The translations under genes were made by a program, and so were the position numbers. Below are positions 55,710-64,000 of a DNA stretch of 64,000 nucleotides, in pieces (the stretch's first letter is position 1; every line of letters starts with the position of its first letter). Below the pieces are notes generated by a model that was not told the origin of the DNA, searched no databases, and was given only the letters and a program-made list of their open reading frames with translations. This DNA comes from Microbacterium jejuense. Its GTDB lineage: Bacteria; Actinomycetota; Actinomycetes; Actinomycetales; Microbacteriaceae. The stretch is taken from NCBI RefSeq assembly GCF_019511665.1, contig NZ_JAEUAW010000005.1:124001-188000 (forward strand). Reading direction: 5' to 3'.

Positions 55710-55766
55710 ATCGCCGGATAGTTTAGCCGCGACCGCTCCGAGGATCCGGCGCGTCGTCGGGGGCGG

Positions 55767-56645
55767 TCACGGGCGCAGCGCCGTCGTCGCCCGGTCGCGC
55801 ATCGTGAGGTCGGGGTGCGTCGCCGCGGCCCGCCAGCCGTCGGCTTCGAGGATGCCGCGGATGGCCTCGCCCTGCCACTCGCCGTGCTCGATCACGATGA
55901 TGCCGCCGGGGTGCGCGAGCCGCAGTCCCACGCCGCTGAGGACGCGCACGACGTCGAGGCCGTCCTCGCCGCCGTACAGCGCCGCCGGCGGGTCGAAGAA
56001 CCTCACCTCCGGGTCACGCGGGATCGCGGCATCCGGAACATACGGAGGGTTCGATGCGACGACCGAGACTCTGCCGTCGAGCTCCGGGAACGCGTGCGCC
56101 AGGTCGATGAAGGCCAGGTGCGCGTTGCGGGCGCCGACGTGGGCGAAGTTCTCCTTCGTCCAGACGAACGCGTCGACCGAGTTCTCGGCGGCGTACACCT
56201 CGGCGTGCGGCACCTCGGTGGCCATGGCGAGGGCGATCGCGCCGGAGCCGGTGCCGAGATCCACCGCGATCGGAGCCGGGGATGCCGCCGCCCGCAGCGC
56301 ATCGATCGCCAGCTGCGCGACGACCTCCGTCTCGGGTCGGGGGACGAAGACGCCCGGGCCGACCCGCAGCTCGAGGTGCCGGAAGGGCGCCGTGCCCGTG
56401 AGGTGCTGCAGCGGTTCGCGCGCCGCGCGGCGCGCGACGAGCCCGTCGAGGCGCGCGGCGTCTTCGGCCGGCAGCGCGTCGCCGCGGATCGCCGCGGCCT
56501 GCACTCCCCCGCGCCCGGTGCCCAGGACGAAGGCTGCGAGCAGCTCGGCGTCGACCGCCGGATCGGGCACCCCCGCGGCGGCGAGACGGTCGACGGCGTG
56601 ACGGAGCGCCTCGGCCAGAGGCGTGGCGGGGGTGGGTGAAGTCAT
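55767..56645 (-). CDS. prmC: Peptide chain release factor N5-glutamine methyltransferase
   Basis: PrmC methylates the Gln of the GGQ motif in release factors RF1 and RF2, using SAM. The 292-residue product has [33 protein letters not shown] (SAM binding) and the substrate motif [14 protein letters not shown]. Length is normal. The ATG is nine bases after TAGAGT (56655-56660). It diverges from cysK. Confidence 0.95.
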   Translation of the reverse strand: MTSPTPATPLAEALRHAVDRLAAAGVPDPAVDAELLAAFVLGTGRGGVQAAAIRGDALPAEDAARLDGLVARRAAREPLQHLTGTAPFRHLELRVGPGVFVPRPETEVVAQLAIDALRAAASPAPIAVDLGTGSGAIALAMATEVPHAEVYAAENSVDAFVWTKENFAHVGARNAHLAFIDLAHAFPELDGRVSVVASNPPYVPDAAIPRDPEVRFFDPPAALYGGEDGLDVVRVLSGVGLRLAHPGGIIVIEHGEWQGEAIRGILEADGWRAAATHPDLTMRDRATTALRP

Positions 56646-56691
56646 GACCGCCCCACTCTATTTCGCGCACCTGTCATACAAGGACTCACAT

Positions 56692-56718
56692 CGGACCCCT
56701 GGTCCTAGGCTGGGTCCG
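56692..56718 (+). promoter_or_regulatory. cysK promoter with an overlapping inverted repeat
   Basis: TAGGCT (56705-56710) is the likely -10 box. CGGACCC (56692-56698) and GGGTCCG (56712-56718) flank it as an inverted repeat, and GGACC-n3-GGTCC is nested inside its left side. A repressor site is possible. Confidence 0.4.
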
Positions 56719-56748
56719 ATCTGCCGTGAACCCTGCGAAAGGCCCGAC

Positions 56749-57687
56749 ATGCCCGGCATCCACTCCGATATCACCGCTGCTTTCGGCAACACCCCGCTGG
56801 TCCGCCTCAACCGCGTGACGGACGGCGCCGGCGCCGAGGTCTACGCCAAGCTCGAGTACTACAACCCCGGTTCGAGCGTGAAGGACCGTCTCGGCATCGC
56901 CATCGTCGACGCCGCCGAGGCGTCCGGTGCGCTGCAGCCCGGAGGCACCATCGTCGAGGGCACGAGCGGCAACACCGGCATCGCGCTCGCCCTCGTGGGC
57001 GCCGCCCGCGGCTACAAGGTCATCCTGACGATGCCGTCCTCGATGTCGATCGAGCGCCGCCAGCTGCTCAAGCGCTTCGGCGCCCAGCTGGTGCTGACCG
57101 ACCCGGCGGGCGGCATGAAGCTCGCCGTCGCCGAGGCCGAGCGCATCGCCGCCGAGACGCCGGGCGCGATCCTCGCCAAGCAGTTCGAGAACGAGGCCAA
57201 CCGCGAGATCCACCGCAAGACCACCGCCGAGGAGATCTGGCGCGACACCGACGGCGAGGTCGACATCTTCGTCGCCGGCGTCGGCACGGGCGGCACCATC
57301 ACCGGCGTCGGCCAGGTGCTCAAGGAGCGCAAGCCCGAGGTGAAGGTGGTCGCCGTCGAGCCCACCGCGTCGCCGCTGCTGTCGACCGGCACGCCCGGTC
57401 CCGCCAAGATCCAGGGCATCGGCCCGAACTTCGTGCCGCCGATCCTCGACACGGAGGTGTTCGACGAGGTCGTCACGGTCGAGTTCGACGACGCCATCTC
57501 GACCTCCCGCGACCTCGCGGCCAAGGAGGGCATCCTCGCCGGCATCTCCAGCGGCGCCGCCGTGTGGGCTGCCGTCCAGCTCGCCCAGCGCCCCGAGAAC
57601 GCCGGCAAGAAGATCGTCGTGGTCACGCCCGACACCGGCGAGCGCTACCTCTCGACCGCACTCTTCGAGGATCTGCGCGAAGATTGA
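56749..57687 (+). CDS. cysK: Cysteine synthase (O-acetylserine sulfhydrylase), first copy
   Basis: CysK makes cysteine from O-acetylserine and sulfide using PLP. The 312-residue product has [20 protein letters not shown] with the PLP-binding Lys, [36 protein letters not shown] and [18 protein letters not shown] lies seven to nine bases before the ATG. It is followed by a near-identical-start paralogue and cysE. Confidence 0.95.
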   Translation: MPGIHSDITAAFGNTPLVRLNRVTDGAGAEVYAKLEYYNPGSSVKDRLGIAIVDAAEASGALQPGGTIVEGTSGNTGIALALVGAARGYKVILTMPSSMSIERRQLLKRFGAQLVLTDPAGGMKLAVAEAERIAAETPGAILAKQFENEANREIHRKTTAEEIWRDTDGEVDIFVAGVGTGGTITGVGQVLKERKPEVKVVAVEPTASPLLSTGTPGPAKIQGIGPNFVPPILDTEVFDEVVTVEFDDAISTSRDLAAKEGILAGISSGAAVWAAVQLAQRPENAGKKIVVVTPDTGERYLSTALFEDLRED

Positions 57688-57693
57688 CCCATC

Positions 57694-57749
57694 ACGACGA
57701 CGGCGCGACCGCGAACCGACTCGTTCGGTCGCCGTCGCGCCGTCGTCGT
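57694..57749 (+). terminator. Hairpin between the two cysK copies
   Basis: ACGACGACGGCGCG (57694-57707) pairs perfectly with CGCGCCGTCGTCGT (57736-57749), with a further small stem in the loop, followed by TCTGTC. It could reduce transcription into the second copy. Confidence 0.5.
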
Positions 57750-57783
57750 TCTGTCCGCCGCACCTCGACATCTGGGAGCGCCC

Positions 57784-58737
57784 GTGCCCGGCATCCATTC
57801 CGACATCACCACCGCATTCGGTGAGACGCCGCTGGTGCGGCTCAACGCGCTGACCGAGGGACTCGACGCCGAGATCCTCGTCAAGCTGGAGTTCTACAAC
57901 CCCGGCTCGTCCGTGAAAGACCGCCTGGGCTTCGCGCTGATCGAGGCGGCGGAGCAGTCCGGTGAACTGCAGCCCGGCGGCACGATCGTGGAGTCGACGA
58001 GCGGCAACACCGGCATCGCGCTGGCGCTCATCGGCGCCGCGCGCGGCTACAAGGTCGTGCTGACGATGCCGGCGTCGATGTCGAAGGAGCGCCGCACGCT
58101 GCTCAAGGCCTACGGCGCGGAGCTCGTGCTCACCGACCCGTACAAGGGCATGACGGAGGCCGTCGAGACGGCGCAGCGCATCGCCGCCGAGCGGCCGGGC
58201 GCCGTGCTCGCGCGCCAGTTCGAGCACGAGGCCAATGCCGCCATCCACCGCCGCACGACGGCGGAGGAGATCTGGCGCGACACCGAGGGCCGCGTGGACG
58301 TCTTCGTCGCCGGCTCGGGCACCGGCGGCACGGTCACCGGGGTCGGACAGGTGCTCAAGCAGCGCAACCCCGGCGTCAAGGTCGTGCTCGTCGAGCCGAA
58401 GGACTCCCCCGTCCTGTCTGAAGGGCGAGCCGGAGGGCACCGCATCCAGGGCATCGGCCCGAACTTCGTGCCCGATGTGCTCGACCGCTCCGTCGTCGAC
58501 GAGGTGTTCGACGTCGAGTTCGACGACGCGATCCGCGTCGCGCGCGAGCTCGCCACGCGCGAGGGCATCCTCGCCGGAATGTCGGCGGGCGCCGCCGTCT
58601 CGGCGGCGCTCGAGATCGCCGCGCGGCCGGAATCTGCCGGCAAGCGCTTCGTCGTCATCGTGCCCGACTCGGGCGAGCGCTACCTGTCGACGGCCCTCTA
58701 CGCCCACCTGAGTGAGACCGAAGAAGGTGCGAAGTGA
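57784..58737 (+). CDS. Cysteine synthase paralogue, second copy
   Basis: The 317-residue product again starts MPGIHSDIT and has [56 protein letters not shown] and [13 protein letters not shown], so it keeps the PLP site and the OASS fold. It differs from the first copy at many surface positions and has a longer C-terminal end (SETEEGAK). It may have a different substrate or partner, but nothing proves this. A GGGAG box precedes the GTG start, and the stop overlaps the cysE start by four bases. Confidence 0.92.
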   Translation: MPGIHSDITTAFGETPLVRLNALTEGLDAEILVKLEFYNPGSSVKDRLGFALIEAAEQSGELQPGGTIVESTSGNTGIALALIGAARGYKVVLTMPASMSKERRTLLKAYGAELVLTDPYKGMTEAVETAQRIAAERPGAVLARQFEHEANAAIHRRTTAEEIWRDTEGRVDVFVAGSGTGGTVTGVGQVLKQRNPGVKVVLVEPKDSPVLSEGRAGGHRIQGIGPNFVPDVLDRSVVDEVFDVEFDDAIRVARELATREGILAGMSAGAAVSAALEIAARPESAGKRFVVIVPDSGERYLSTALYAHLSETEEGAK

Positions 58738-59318
58738 CCGAGGAGCGCATCGGATTCCTCGCCCGCGCCCGCGAGGACGTCGCGGCCGCGCGGCTGCGCG
58801 ACCCCGCCGCCCGCTCGGGCGCCGAGATCGCCCTGTTGTATCCGGGTCTGCACGCCATCTGGGCTCATCGCGTGTGGCACGCGCTGTGGGTGCGCGGCTT
58901 CCGCTTCGTCGCCCGCGCGGGATCGCAGGTCACGCGCTGGCTCACGGGCATCGAGATCCACCCGGGCGCCGTGATCGGCAGGCGGTTCTTCATCGACCAC
59001 GGCATGGGCGTCGTCATCGGCGAGACCGCCGAGGTCGGCGACGACGTCATGCTCTACCACGGCGTCACACTCGGCGGCCGGCAGCGCGAGGGCGGCAAGC
59101 GCCACCCCACGATCGAGGACGGCGTGGCCATCGGCGCCGGCGCCAAGGTGCTCGGGCCGATCACGATCGGCGAGGGGTCGGTCATCGGCGCGAACGCGGT
59201 CGTGACCAAGGACGCGCCCGCCGACAGCGTGCTCGTGGGGGTGCCCGCCAAGCCGCGCGCCCGCCGCATCGGCGAGGACACCCGTGCCCTGCTGACGACG
59301 CCCGAGTACTTCATCTGA
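58734..59318 (+). CDS. cysE: Serine O-acetyltransferase
   Basis: CysE makes O-acetylserine from serine and acetyl-CoA, the substrate of the upstream cysteine synthases. The 194-residue product is a short EpsC-type form with a left-handed beta-helix of hexapeptide repeats ([59 protein letters not shown]). The GTG overlaps the second cysK stop codon (GTGA), so translation is coupled. A strong hairpin ends the unit. Confidence 0.95.
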   Translation: MTEERIGFLARAREDVAAARLRDPAARSGAEIALLYPGLHAIWAHRVWHALWVRGFRFVARAGSQVTRWLTGIEIHPGAVIGRRFFIDHGMGVVIGETAEVGDDVMLYHGVTLGGRQREGGKRHPTIEDGVAIGAGAKVLGPITIGEGSVIGANAVVTKDAPADSVLVGVPAKPRARRIGEDTRALLTTPEYFI

Positions 59319-59330
59319 GCACGCGCGTCA

Positions 59331-59372
59331 CGGACGAGGGGGTGGATGCCGTCGCATCCACCCCCTCGTCCG
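59331..59372 (+). terminator. Terminator of the cysK-cysE unit
   Basis: A perfect 19-base stem (59331-59349 with 59354-59372) closes over a four-base loop and is followed by TTCTGG. The inner part is GGTGGATGC facing GCATCCACC, the same core as in other hairpins of the window. It starts 13 bases after the cysE stop codon. Confidence 0.75.
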
Positions 59373-59386
59373 TTCTGGTGACGACG

Positions 59387-59452
59387 TCAGAAGTGCGTGC
59401 CGCCGTCGATGCGCACCTCGGTGCCGATGATGAACCGCCCGTCGTCGCCGGC
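59387..59452 (-). pseudogene. Remnant of a short-chain dehydrogenase (C-terminal end only)
   Basis: The minus strand encodes AGDDGRFIIGTEVRIDGG followed by THF and a stop codon. This is the typical C-terminus of SDR-family oxidoreductases, where the GTE-x-x-DGG part ends the fold. Upstream sequence in this frame is only the shadow of the LuxR-type gene, so no start, Rossmann motif or YxxxK is present. It is best explained as the end of a gene lost by deletion or rearrangement. Confidence 0.7.
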
Positions 59453-59487
59453 GGGCCGCTGACCCGCTCTCGCTGGAGACGGTCGCG

Positions 59488-62280
59488 TCAGGCGGCGCCG
59501 CGGCGATGGATGGCCGCGGCGGCCGCGCGGGAGGGCGCGCCGAGCTTGCGCAGGATCGCCGAGACGTGCACCGACACGGTCTTCGCGCTGATGTAGAGCC
59601 GTTCGGCGATCTGCGCGTTGCTGAGGCCCTCGGCCACCAGCTCGAGCACCTGCTCCTCGCGGGCGGTCAGGTCGGATCTCGGGGCGGACTCCGCCAGACC
59701 GGCATCCGTCAGCACCTCCGTCGCGCGCCGCACCAGCCCTTCGGCGCCGATCTGCTCGGCATACGCGATCGCCGCCGTCAGCGCGTCGCGGGCGGCGCCC
59801 CGGTCGCCGGCGCCCAGCAGCTCCTCGCCGTGCCGCACGCGGGCATAGGCACGCGCGTACGCCGGTCCGACGGCATCCACGGCGGGCTCCCACGAGCCCT
59901 CCCCCAGCTCAGCGGCGAACACCCTCGCCCACAGCGGTGCCACGGGCCAGTCGGCCCAGGCGTCGACGACGGCGCGGAACGGCTCGATGTCGGCGTCCTC
60001 GCCGTGCTCGCGCAGCTGCGCGACCGCTCGCGCGGCGACCGACGTCAGCGGCAGGGCGAGCGCGGCCGAGCCCTGGGAGCGGAGAGCCGCCTCGGCGTGC
60101 TCGAGGGCCCCGCGCGCGTCGCCGCGCTCCAGCGCGAGCAGCCCCAGGTCGTAGGCCATGCCCAGTCGCGTCTGGAACTCGTACGCACCGAAGGCGTCGA
60201 GCTCGTCGCGCGCGGCGGTCAGCGCCTCCTCGGCCTCGTCGACGCGCCCCCGCCACAGGGCGAGACACACCGATCGCTCACGCAGGAACGCGGAGTACAG
60301 GCTCGCCTCGATCATCGGCAGGAGCGCGGCGCCCAGTTCGGCGGCCCCGCGAAGGTCGCCCGCGTACATGAGCGCCTCGATCGTGTTCGCCTCGACCATC
60401 GCGAGCACGCCGCGGTCGGAGCGATGGGCGCGCGCATACGCCATGCCCTCGCGCGCGACCGCCACGGCGTCGTCGTAGCGCCCGACCAGCATCAGCGAGT
60501 TCGAGTAGTTGATGAAGTAGCGCATCATCGCGCGCACGAAGCCCTCGGCGTACGGACGCGCCGCCTCGAAGTCGGCCACCGCGCCGGGGTCGCCGCCGCT
60601 CGTGCCGCACGTCGCGGCGATGAGCATCGCGTGGGCGATCAGCTCCCGTGCCTCGGGATCGCCCGCGGCCGCCGCGGGCTCCGCGGTCGCGCGGGCCACG
60701 AGCGCGACATCGCGTCCGAGCCGCTGATCCCCGCTCATCATCTGCACGCGCGCCGAGGTGACGAGCAGGCCCGCACGCTGCACGTCGTGGCGCGGGTCGT
60801 CCCCCAGCAGCTCGAGCGCGCGCGCGATGCTGTCGCTGCCGTCCGACACTCCGGACTGGAATTCGGTCGTCGCCAACTCGCCCAGCATCGCCGCCTGGCC
60901 CACGGGGTCTCCCGTCGGCCACGTGTCCACCGCCTCGCGCGCGAACTCCGCCGCACGCTCGAGCCGGTTGGCCGACACGAGCGCGGCCGCGGTTCGCCGC
61001 AGCACCTCGGCCCGCGGCATCCCGCTCACGCCCTCGGGATCCGGCACGGCGTCCCACAGCTCCAGTGCGCGCTCCCCCGCCTCGGCGGCCGTCGTCCACG
61101 CCGACGCGCCGTGCGCGGCGCGCTGCGCGACGACGGCTGCGGCCAGCGCCTTGTCGGGCACATGCGCGGCGCGCCAGTGATGCGCGATGTCGGCCAGCAC
61201 GCGCGGCGTGGCCGGCGCCGATTCCAGCGCGACCGCGTACGCCGTGTGCAGCCGGGTGCGCTCGGTGGGCAGCAGCTCGTCGTACACGGCCTCCTGCATG
61301 AGAGCGTGCCGGAACGCGTACGCATCCTCGCGGACGACGATGATCTGCGCATCCACGGCGGTGCGCACCGCCGTCTCGAGCGCCGCCTCGTCGCCGCCGA
61401 ACACCGTGCTCACGACGCCGTGACCCACCTCGACGCCGCCGGTGGCCAGGACGCGCGCGAAACGGCGGGCCTCGGCATCCAGTCGCTCGTAGCGCAGCAG
61501 CAGCACGTCGCGCAGCGACATCGGCAGGCGCTCGCCCGAGAAGCTCGCAAGCTCTTCGACATAGAACGGGATGCCCTCGCTCCGCGCCGCGATGTCGTGC
61601 AGCATTCCGGCCGACAGCGCCTGCCCCGACACGGCGTTCGCGAGAGCGCCCACCTCGGCGGGGCTGAGGCGTGCGAGCGGGCGGTGCACGAACAGCCGCG
61701 CCCGGTCGAGTTCGGCCAGAACGGGGCGAAGTGGATGCCGCCGCCCGACGTCGTCGGAGCGGTAGCTGAGCAGCACGAACAGCGGCAGCGCGGCGGTGCG
61801 GCGGACGAGCCTCGACACGATCTCGCACGTGGTGCCGTCGGCCCAGTGCAGATCCTCGACGATGACGACGAGCCGGTGCGAGCGGGCCAGCTCGGAGAAC
61901 AACTCGACCACGACGTCGGCCAGGCGCTCGGTGTCGCCGGGAGCGTCCGCGAGCGAGGGCACGAGCACGCCGAGAGCGTCGGCGCCCGGTCCGGCCGCTG
62001 CCCGCACCGCGTCGGCGCCGAGGGCGTCGACGAGGCCGCGGACCAGGTCGGTGATCGCGGTCAGCGGAGCGGGACCCGAGCCGGAGTCGACGCAGGCGCC
62101 GTGCAGCACGGTCCATTCGTCGAGCCCGTCCGCGAAGTCTCGCAGCAGGCGGGTCTTGCCCATACCGGCGTCGCCCGATACCACGACCGTGCGTCCGGTG
62201 CCGCCGACGGCGGCGAGCTCCTCACGCAGCGCATCGAGGTCGGCATGACGCCCGACCAGCGGAACCCTGCCGACCCGCAT
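59488..62280 (-). CDS. Large LuxR-type (LAL/MalT-like) transcriptional regulator with AAA ATPase
   Basis: The product of about 930 residues has an N-terminal ATPase with VVSGDAGMGKTRLLRDFADG (Walker A) and LVVIVEDLHWADG (Walker B), a long helical TPR-like central region, and a C-terminal LuxR helix-turn-helix (LTAREEQVLELVAEGLSNAQ, IAERLYISAKTVSVHVSAIL). Such LAL regulators bind an inducer with the central part and need ATP to activate genes. Target and ligand are unknown. The ATG at 62280 follows GATGAT by seven bases; two in-frame ATGs at 62289 and 62292 are alternatives. Confidence 0.9.
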   Translation of the reverse strand: MRVGRVPLVGRHADLDALREELAAVGGTGRTVVVSGDAGMGKTRLLRDFADGLDEWTVLHGACVDSGSGPAPLTAITDLVRGLVDALGADAVRAAAGPGADALGVLVPSLADAPGDTERLADVVVELFSELARSHRLVVIVEDLHWADGTTCEIVSRLVRRTAALPLFVLLSYRSDDVGRRHPLRPVLAELDRARLFVHRPLARLSPAEVGALANAVSGQALSAGMLHDIAARSEGIPFYVEELASFSGERLPMSLRDVLLLRYERLDAEARRFARVLATGGVEVGHGVVSTVFGGDEAALETAVRTAVDAQIIVVREDAYAFRHALMQEAVYDELLPTERTRLHTAYAVALESAPATPRVLADIAHHWRAAHVPDKALAAAVVAQRAAHGASAWTTAAEAGERALELWDAVPDPEGVSGMPRAEVLRRTAAALVSANRLERAAEFAREAVDTWPTGDPVGQAAMLGELATTEFQSGVSDGSDSIARALELLGDDPRHDVQRAGLLVTSARVQMMSGDQRLGRDVALVARATAEPAAAAGDPEARELIAHAMLIAATCGTSGGDPGAVADFEAARPYAEGFVRAMMRYFINYSNSLMLVGRYDDAVAVAREGMAYARAHRSDRGVLAMVEANTIEALMYAGDLRGAAELGAALLPMIEASLYSAFLRERSVCLALWRGRVDEAEEALTAARDELDAFGAYEFQTRLGMAYDLGLLALERGDARGALEHAEAALRSQGSAALALPLTSVAARAVAQLREHGEDADIEPFRAVVDAWADWPVAPLWARVFAAELGEGSWEPAVDAVGPAYARAYARVRHGEELLGAGDRGAARDALTAAIAYAEQIGAEGLVRRATEVLTDAGLAESAPRSDLTAREEQVLELVAEGLSNAQIAERLYISAKTVSVHVSAILRKLGAPSRAAAAAIHRRGAA

Positions 62281-62353
62281 AGCGTCCATCATCCCACCCC
62301 GGCCGGCGTCCGAGACGCCCGGGCGGATCGGGCGGAATCCCTACTCGGCGGCG

Positions 62354-62752
62354 TCAGTCCCGACGCTGCTGCGCCTGGTTCTTGATGAAGATCGGGGGGA
62401 GCAGCCACGAGGCGAGCGCCGTCACGAGCCACACGATGAGTGTGCCGATGATCCAGGCGACAGGACCGTCGATGCCGATGCCGGCGGCCGGGATCAGCAC
62501 CGCGATCAGCAGGGCCACGAACGTCGAGAGGAGCCCGATGCCGCCGATCAGCGCGTTCGCGTGGCGCCGCGTGATCTTCAGCAGCCACGGAGCGAGGATG
62601 CTCTGCAGCAGCGCGAAGATCACCACCGCCAGCAGAATGCCCCACCAGTCGTTCCAGTGCAGGTAGAAGCCGGGCAAGAGCAGGTCGGCCGCGATGAGCC
62701 CGAGCGCGGCCGACACGAGGAAGATCAGCGCGCGGATGAGGAGCGTGAGCAC
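62354..62752 (-). CDS. Four-TM holin-like membrane protein (PF04020)
   Basis: The 132-residue product has four membrane helices (LLIRALIFLVSAALGLIAAD, WWGILLAVVIFALLQSILAP, LIGGIGLLSTFVALLIAVLI, WIIGTLIVWLVTALASWLLP) and the PF04020 pattern of mycobacterial-type holin-superfamily IV proteins. No phage genes are near, so it is probably a cellular membrane protein of unknown role. The GTG is six bases after TAGGCT (62759-62764). Confidence 0.87.
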   Translation of the reverse strand: MLTLLIRALIFLVSAALGLIAADLLLPGFYLHWNDWWGILLAVVIFALLQSILAPWLLKITRRHANALIGGIGLLSTFVALLIAVLIPAAGIGIDGPVAWIIGTLIVWLVTALASWLLPPIFIKNQAQQRRD

Positions 62753-62790
62753 GCTCGAAGCCTAGCGCCGGGGCATCCACACCCCCGGGT

Positions 62791-62847
62791 TGACTTGGCG
62801 TATATGCACACGACACGCCTGGCGTGTCGTACATATACGCCAAGTCA
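62791..62847. repeat. Palindromic TGACTTGGCGTATATG repeat, full inverted copy
   Basis: The left arm begins TGACTTGGCGTATATGCACA and the right arm ends TATACGCCAAGTCA, its reverse complement apart from a two-base length difference. The centre reads ACGCCTGGCGT. It lies 40 bases after the stop codon of the DUF559-type gene and 38 bases before the holin-like start. It is more AT-rich in its core than the surrounding sequence. Confidence 0.8.
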
Positions 62848-62887
62848 CGGGGAGCCACGTTCCCGCTGAAAGGGTGACAGGGGTGGG

Positions 62888-63844
62888 TCAGGCTCGCTCG
62901 TGCAGTGCTTGCCGGGCGAGGCCGATGAGGATATGAGGCTCGACGAAGACCATTCGTGCCGTGACCCTGATCACTCTCCAGCCGGACCGGGCGAGCGCCT
63001 CGTGCTTCTCGAGGTCGCGGTACCACTGGTCCTTCTCAGTACGGTGGTGGTCGCCCTCGTATTCGAAGGCGATCTTCAGCAGGCGGTAAGCGAGGTCGAC
63101 GCAGCCGATGAACTCACCCGAGTCGTCGTACACATCGACGTCGGTCTCGGGCTCCGGCAAGCCGGCGTCCACGATCGTCAAGCGCGTCCATGTCTCCGGT
63201 CTCGAAGCGACTCCGCCTCGGGCGCGGGTCAAGGCCTCTCGTTGAGCGACGACGCCACGACGCTTCGGCAGGAGTGCCGAGCGCATCTCGGCCACCGTCC
63301 CGAGCGCCGGTGCGACGATCCGGCCCTTCGGCCCAGGCACGCGGTCGACGCGGACGACCGAATCCGCCGCAGCGACGAGATCGTAGGGATGCGGCAGCAC
63401 GGCACCCAGCAGGGCCCATGTCACCGCGGCAGAGGTCACGCGGAGACCCTGCTCCTCCCGGGTCGTGATCGTCACACCTCGCGTCGCAAGCTGGTGCCCG
63501 CGCACGCCCTTGCCCCGAGGTCCCCGATGCGGTGGGAGCACCGCCACATGGATCTCGTCGTCGGGAAGCAGCGGCAGCGGAATTCCCCACAGCACCGCGG
63601 CCGTCGTGTGCGAGAAGAACTCGTGAGACGCCATGTAGGTGTGGAACTGCAGCGCCTTGCGCCTGATGGCGATGCGTTGCTGCTCAGCGCGCGCGGCGTC
63701 GTCAGCGCCGACATGGGCACCAGCGGATCGCAGGCCGTGGAAGGGCCGATCCAAGAAGTCGGCATCGATGTCGCGGCGCGTGAACCCTGCACGCCGTGCA
63801 CCGCCGGTGGTGAAGGCGGGCTCAGGATCGAAGTAGTCGCCCAT
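62888..63844 (-). CDS. DUF559-type (Vsr-like nuclease fold) protein
   Basis: The 318-residue product has an N-terminal region with SHEFFSHTTAAVLWGIPLPL, as in AbiEi-like proteins, and a C-terminal domain resembling DUF559/very-short-patch-repair nucleases: IGCVDLAYRLLKIAFEYEGD followed by HRTEKDQWYRDLEKHEALAR and GWRVIRVTARM. The Asp, Glu and Lys/Arg spacing fits a PD-(D/E)xK fold. It is a frequent accessory gene in Microbacteriaceae; function is unknown. The ATG at 63844 gives MGDYFDPEPAF; a start at 63892 is also open. Copies of a palindromic repeat lie on both sides. Confidence 0.8.
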   Translation of the reverse strand: MGDYFDPEPAFTTGGARRAGFTRRDIDADFLDRPFHGLRSAGAHVGADDAARAEQQRIAIRRKALQFHTYMASHEFFSHTTAAVLWGIPLPLLPDDEIHVAVLPPHRGPRGKGVRGHQLATRGVTITTREEQGLRVTSAAVTWALLGAVLPHPYDLVAAADSVVRVDRVPGPKGRIVAPALGTVAEMRSALLPKRRGVVAQREALTRARGGVASRPETWTRLTIVDAGLPEPETDVDVYDDSGEFIGCVDLAYRLLKIAFEYEGDHHRTEKDQWYRDLEKHEALARSGWRVIRVTARMVFVEPHILIGLARQALHERA

Positions 63845-63969
63845 GCACCCGAGGTTCGCACAACCACGGGAGACGCCCGACGATCCATCCACAGGCCTGG
63901 TACGGCATCCCCCGCCCCCGGCGAGCGATGCGGACCCCTGACACCATGGGCGTCCCGCCTCGGCGACGG

Positions 63970-64000
63970 TGACTTGGCGTATATGTACGCGACACGCGGG
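63970..64000. repeat. Second copy of the TGACTTGGCGTATATG repeat (cut by window edge)
   Basis: TGACTTGGCGTATATGTACG starts at 63970 and continues CGACACGCGGG to the window end, matching one arm of the element at 62791-62847. Whether the other arm follows cannot be seen. Confidence 0.7.

Noticed and set aside
59506..62385. Open frame of 959 codons on the plus strand
   Set aside because: It is the mirror of the LuxR-type gene, has no recognisable motif, and is biased in composition.
62354..62752. Phage holin as evidence of a prophage
   Set aside because: No other phage gene is present. PF04020 proteins are common cellular membrane proteins in actinobacteria.

Overview
The window looks like a chromosomal segment of a high-GC actinobacterium, most likely a Microbacteriaceae member close to Microbacterium. 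This rests on the very high GC content, many GTG starts, gene content and gene order (dxr, site-2 protease, ispG, proS and nusA all on one strand; a Sua5/WecA/atp block), and frequent start codons placed six bases after a TAnnnT box, which suggests leaderless transcripts. I see no tRNA, rRNA, CRISPR array, insertion sequence or prophage. The organism call is inference from gene content, not from a marker gene.

Layout. 1-9.9 kb: start of nusA, an HdeD-lipase fusion, a PhoX-type phosphatase, a DUF1206 membrane protein, a LOG-family protein, a glycosyltransferase and proS. 9.9-18.5 kb: an RNB ribonuclease, pyroglutamyl peptidase, a TetR regulator with a divergent small membrane protein and three operator-like sites, a BenE-type transporter, a YdcF protein, an APH-fold kinase coupled to ispG, and an LtrA-family protein. 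18.5-20.6 kb: a complete tryptophan attenuator (leader peptide with tandem Trp codons, competing hairpins, terminator) in front of a fused, PhzE-like anthranilate synthase. 20.6-30.6 kb: a repeat array, an ECF42-type sigma factor coupled to a DGPF/YCII protein, a site-2 protease, a YcnI module, a MurE-type ligase, a second repeat array, dxr, an FKBP lipoprotein and an acyltransferase. 30.6-46.2 kb: OsmC, asparaginase and alanine dehydrogenase, an APC transporter, an EssC-like FtsK ATPase, a PP2C phosphatase, a heterodimeric ABC exporter, an aldo/keto reductase, two small membrane proteins and YaaA. 46.2-56.6 kb: the complete F1Fo ATP synthase operon atpBEFHAGDC, preceded by an AtpI-position membrane protein, a WecA-like transferase, a Sua5 protein and prmC. 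56.7-64 kb: tandem cysK paralogues with cysE, a short SDR remnant, a large LuxR-type ATPase regulator, a four-TM holin-like protein, and a DUF559-type nuclease-like gene flanked by copies of an unusual palindromic repeat.

How the genes work together. Most of the window is housekeeping: isoprenoid synthesis (dxr, ispG), translation (proS, prmC, threonylcarbamoyl-AMP synthase), energy (atp), cysteine synthesis (cysK-cysK-cysE) and tryptophan synthesis under attenuation. Accessory genes are scattered between these, mostly as short divergent units. The clearest regulatory structures are the trp attenuator, the TetR operators and a possible PHO box ahead of the PhoX-type phosphatase. Three dispersed repeat families and a recurring GGATGCC hairpin core occupy the intergenic gaps. 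I did not find a clearly new multi-gene system; the best leads are listed as findings.
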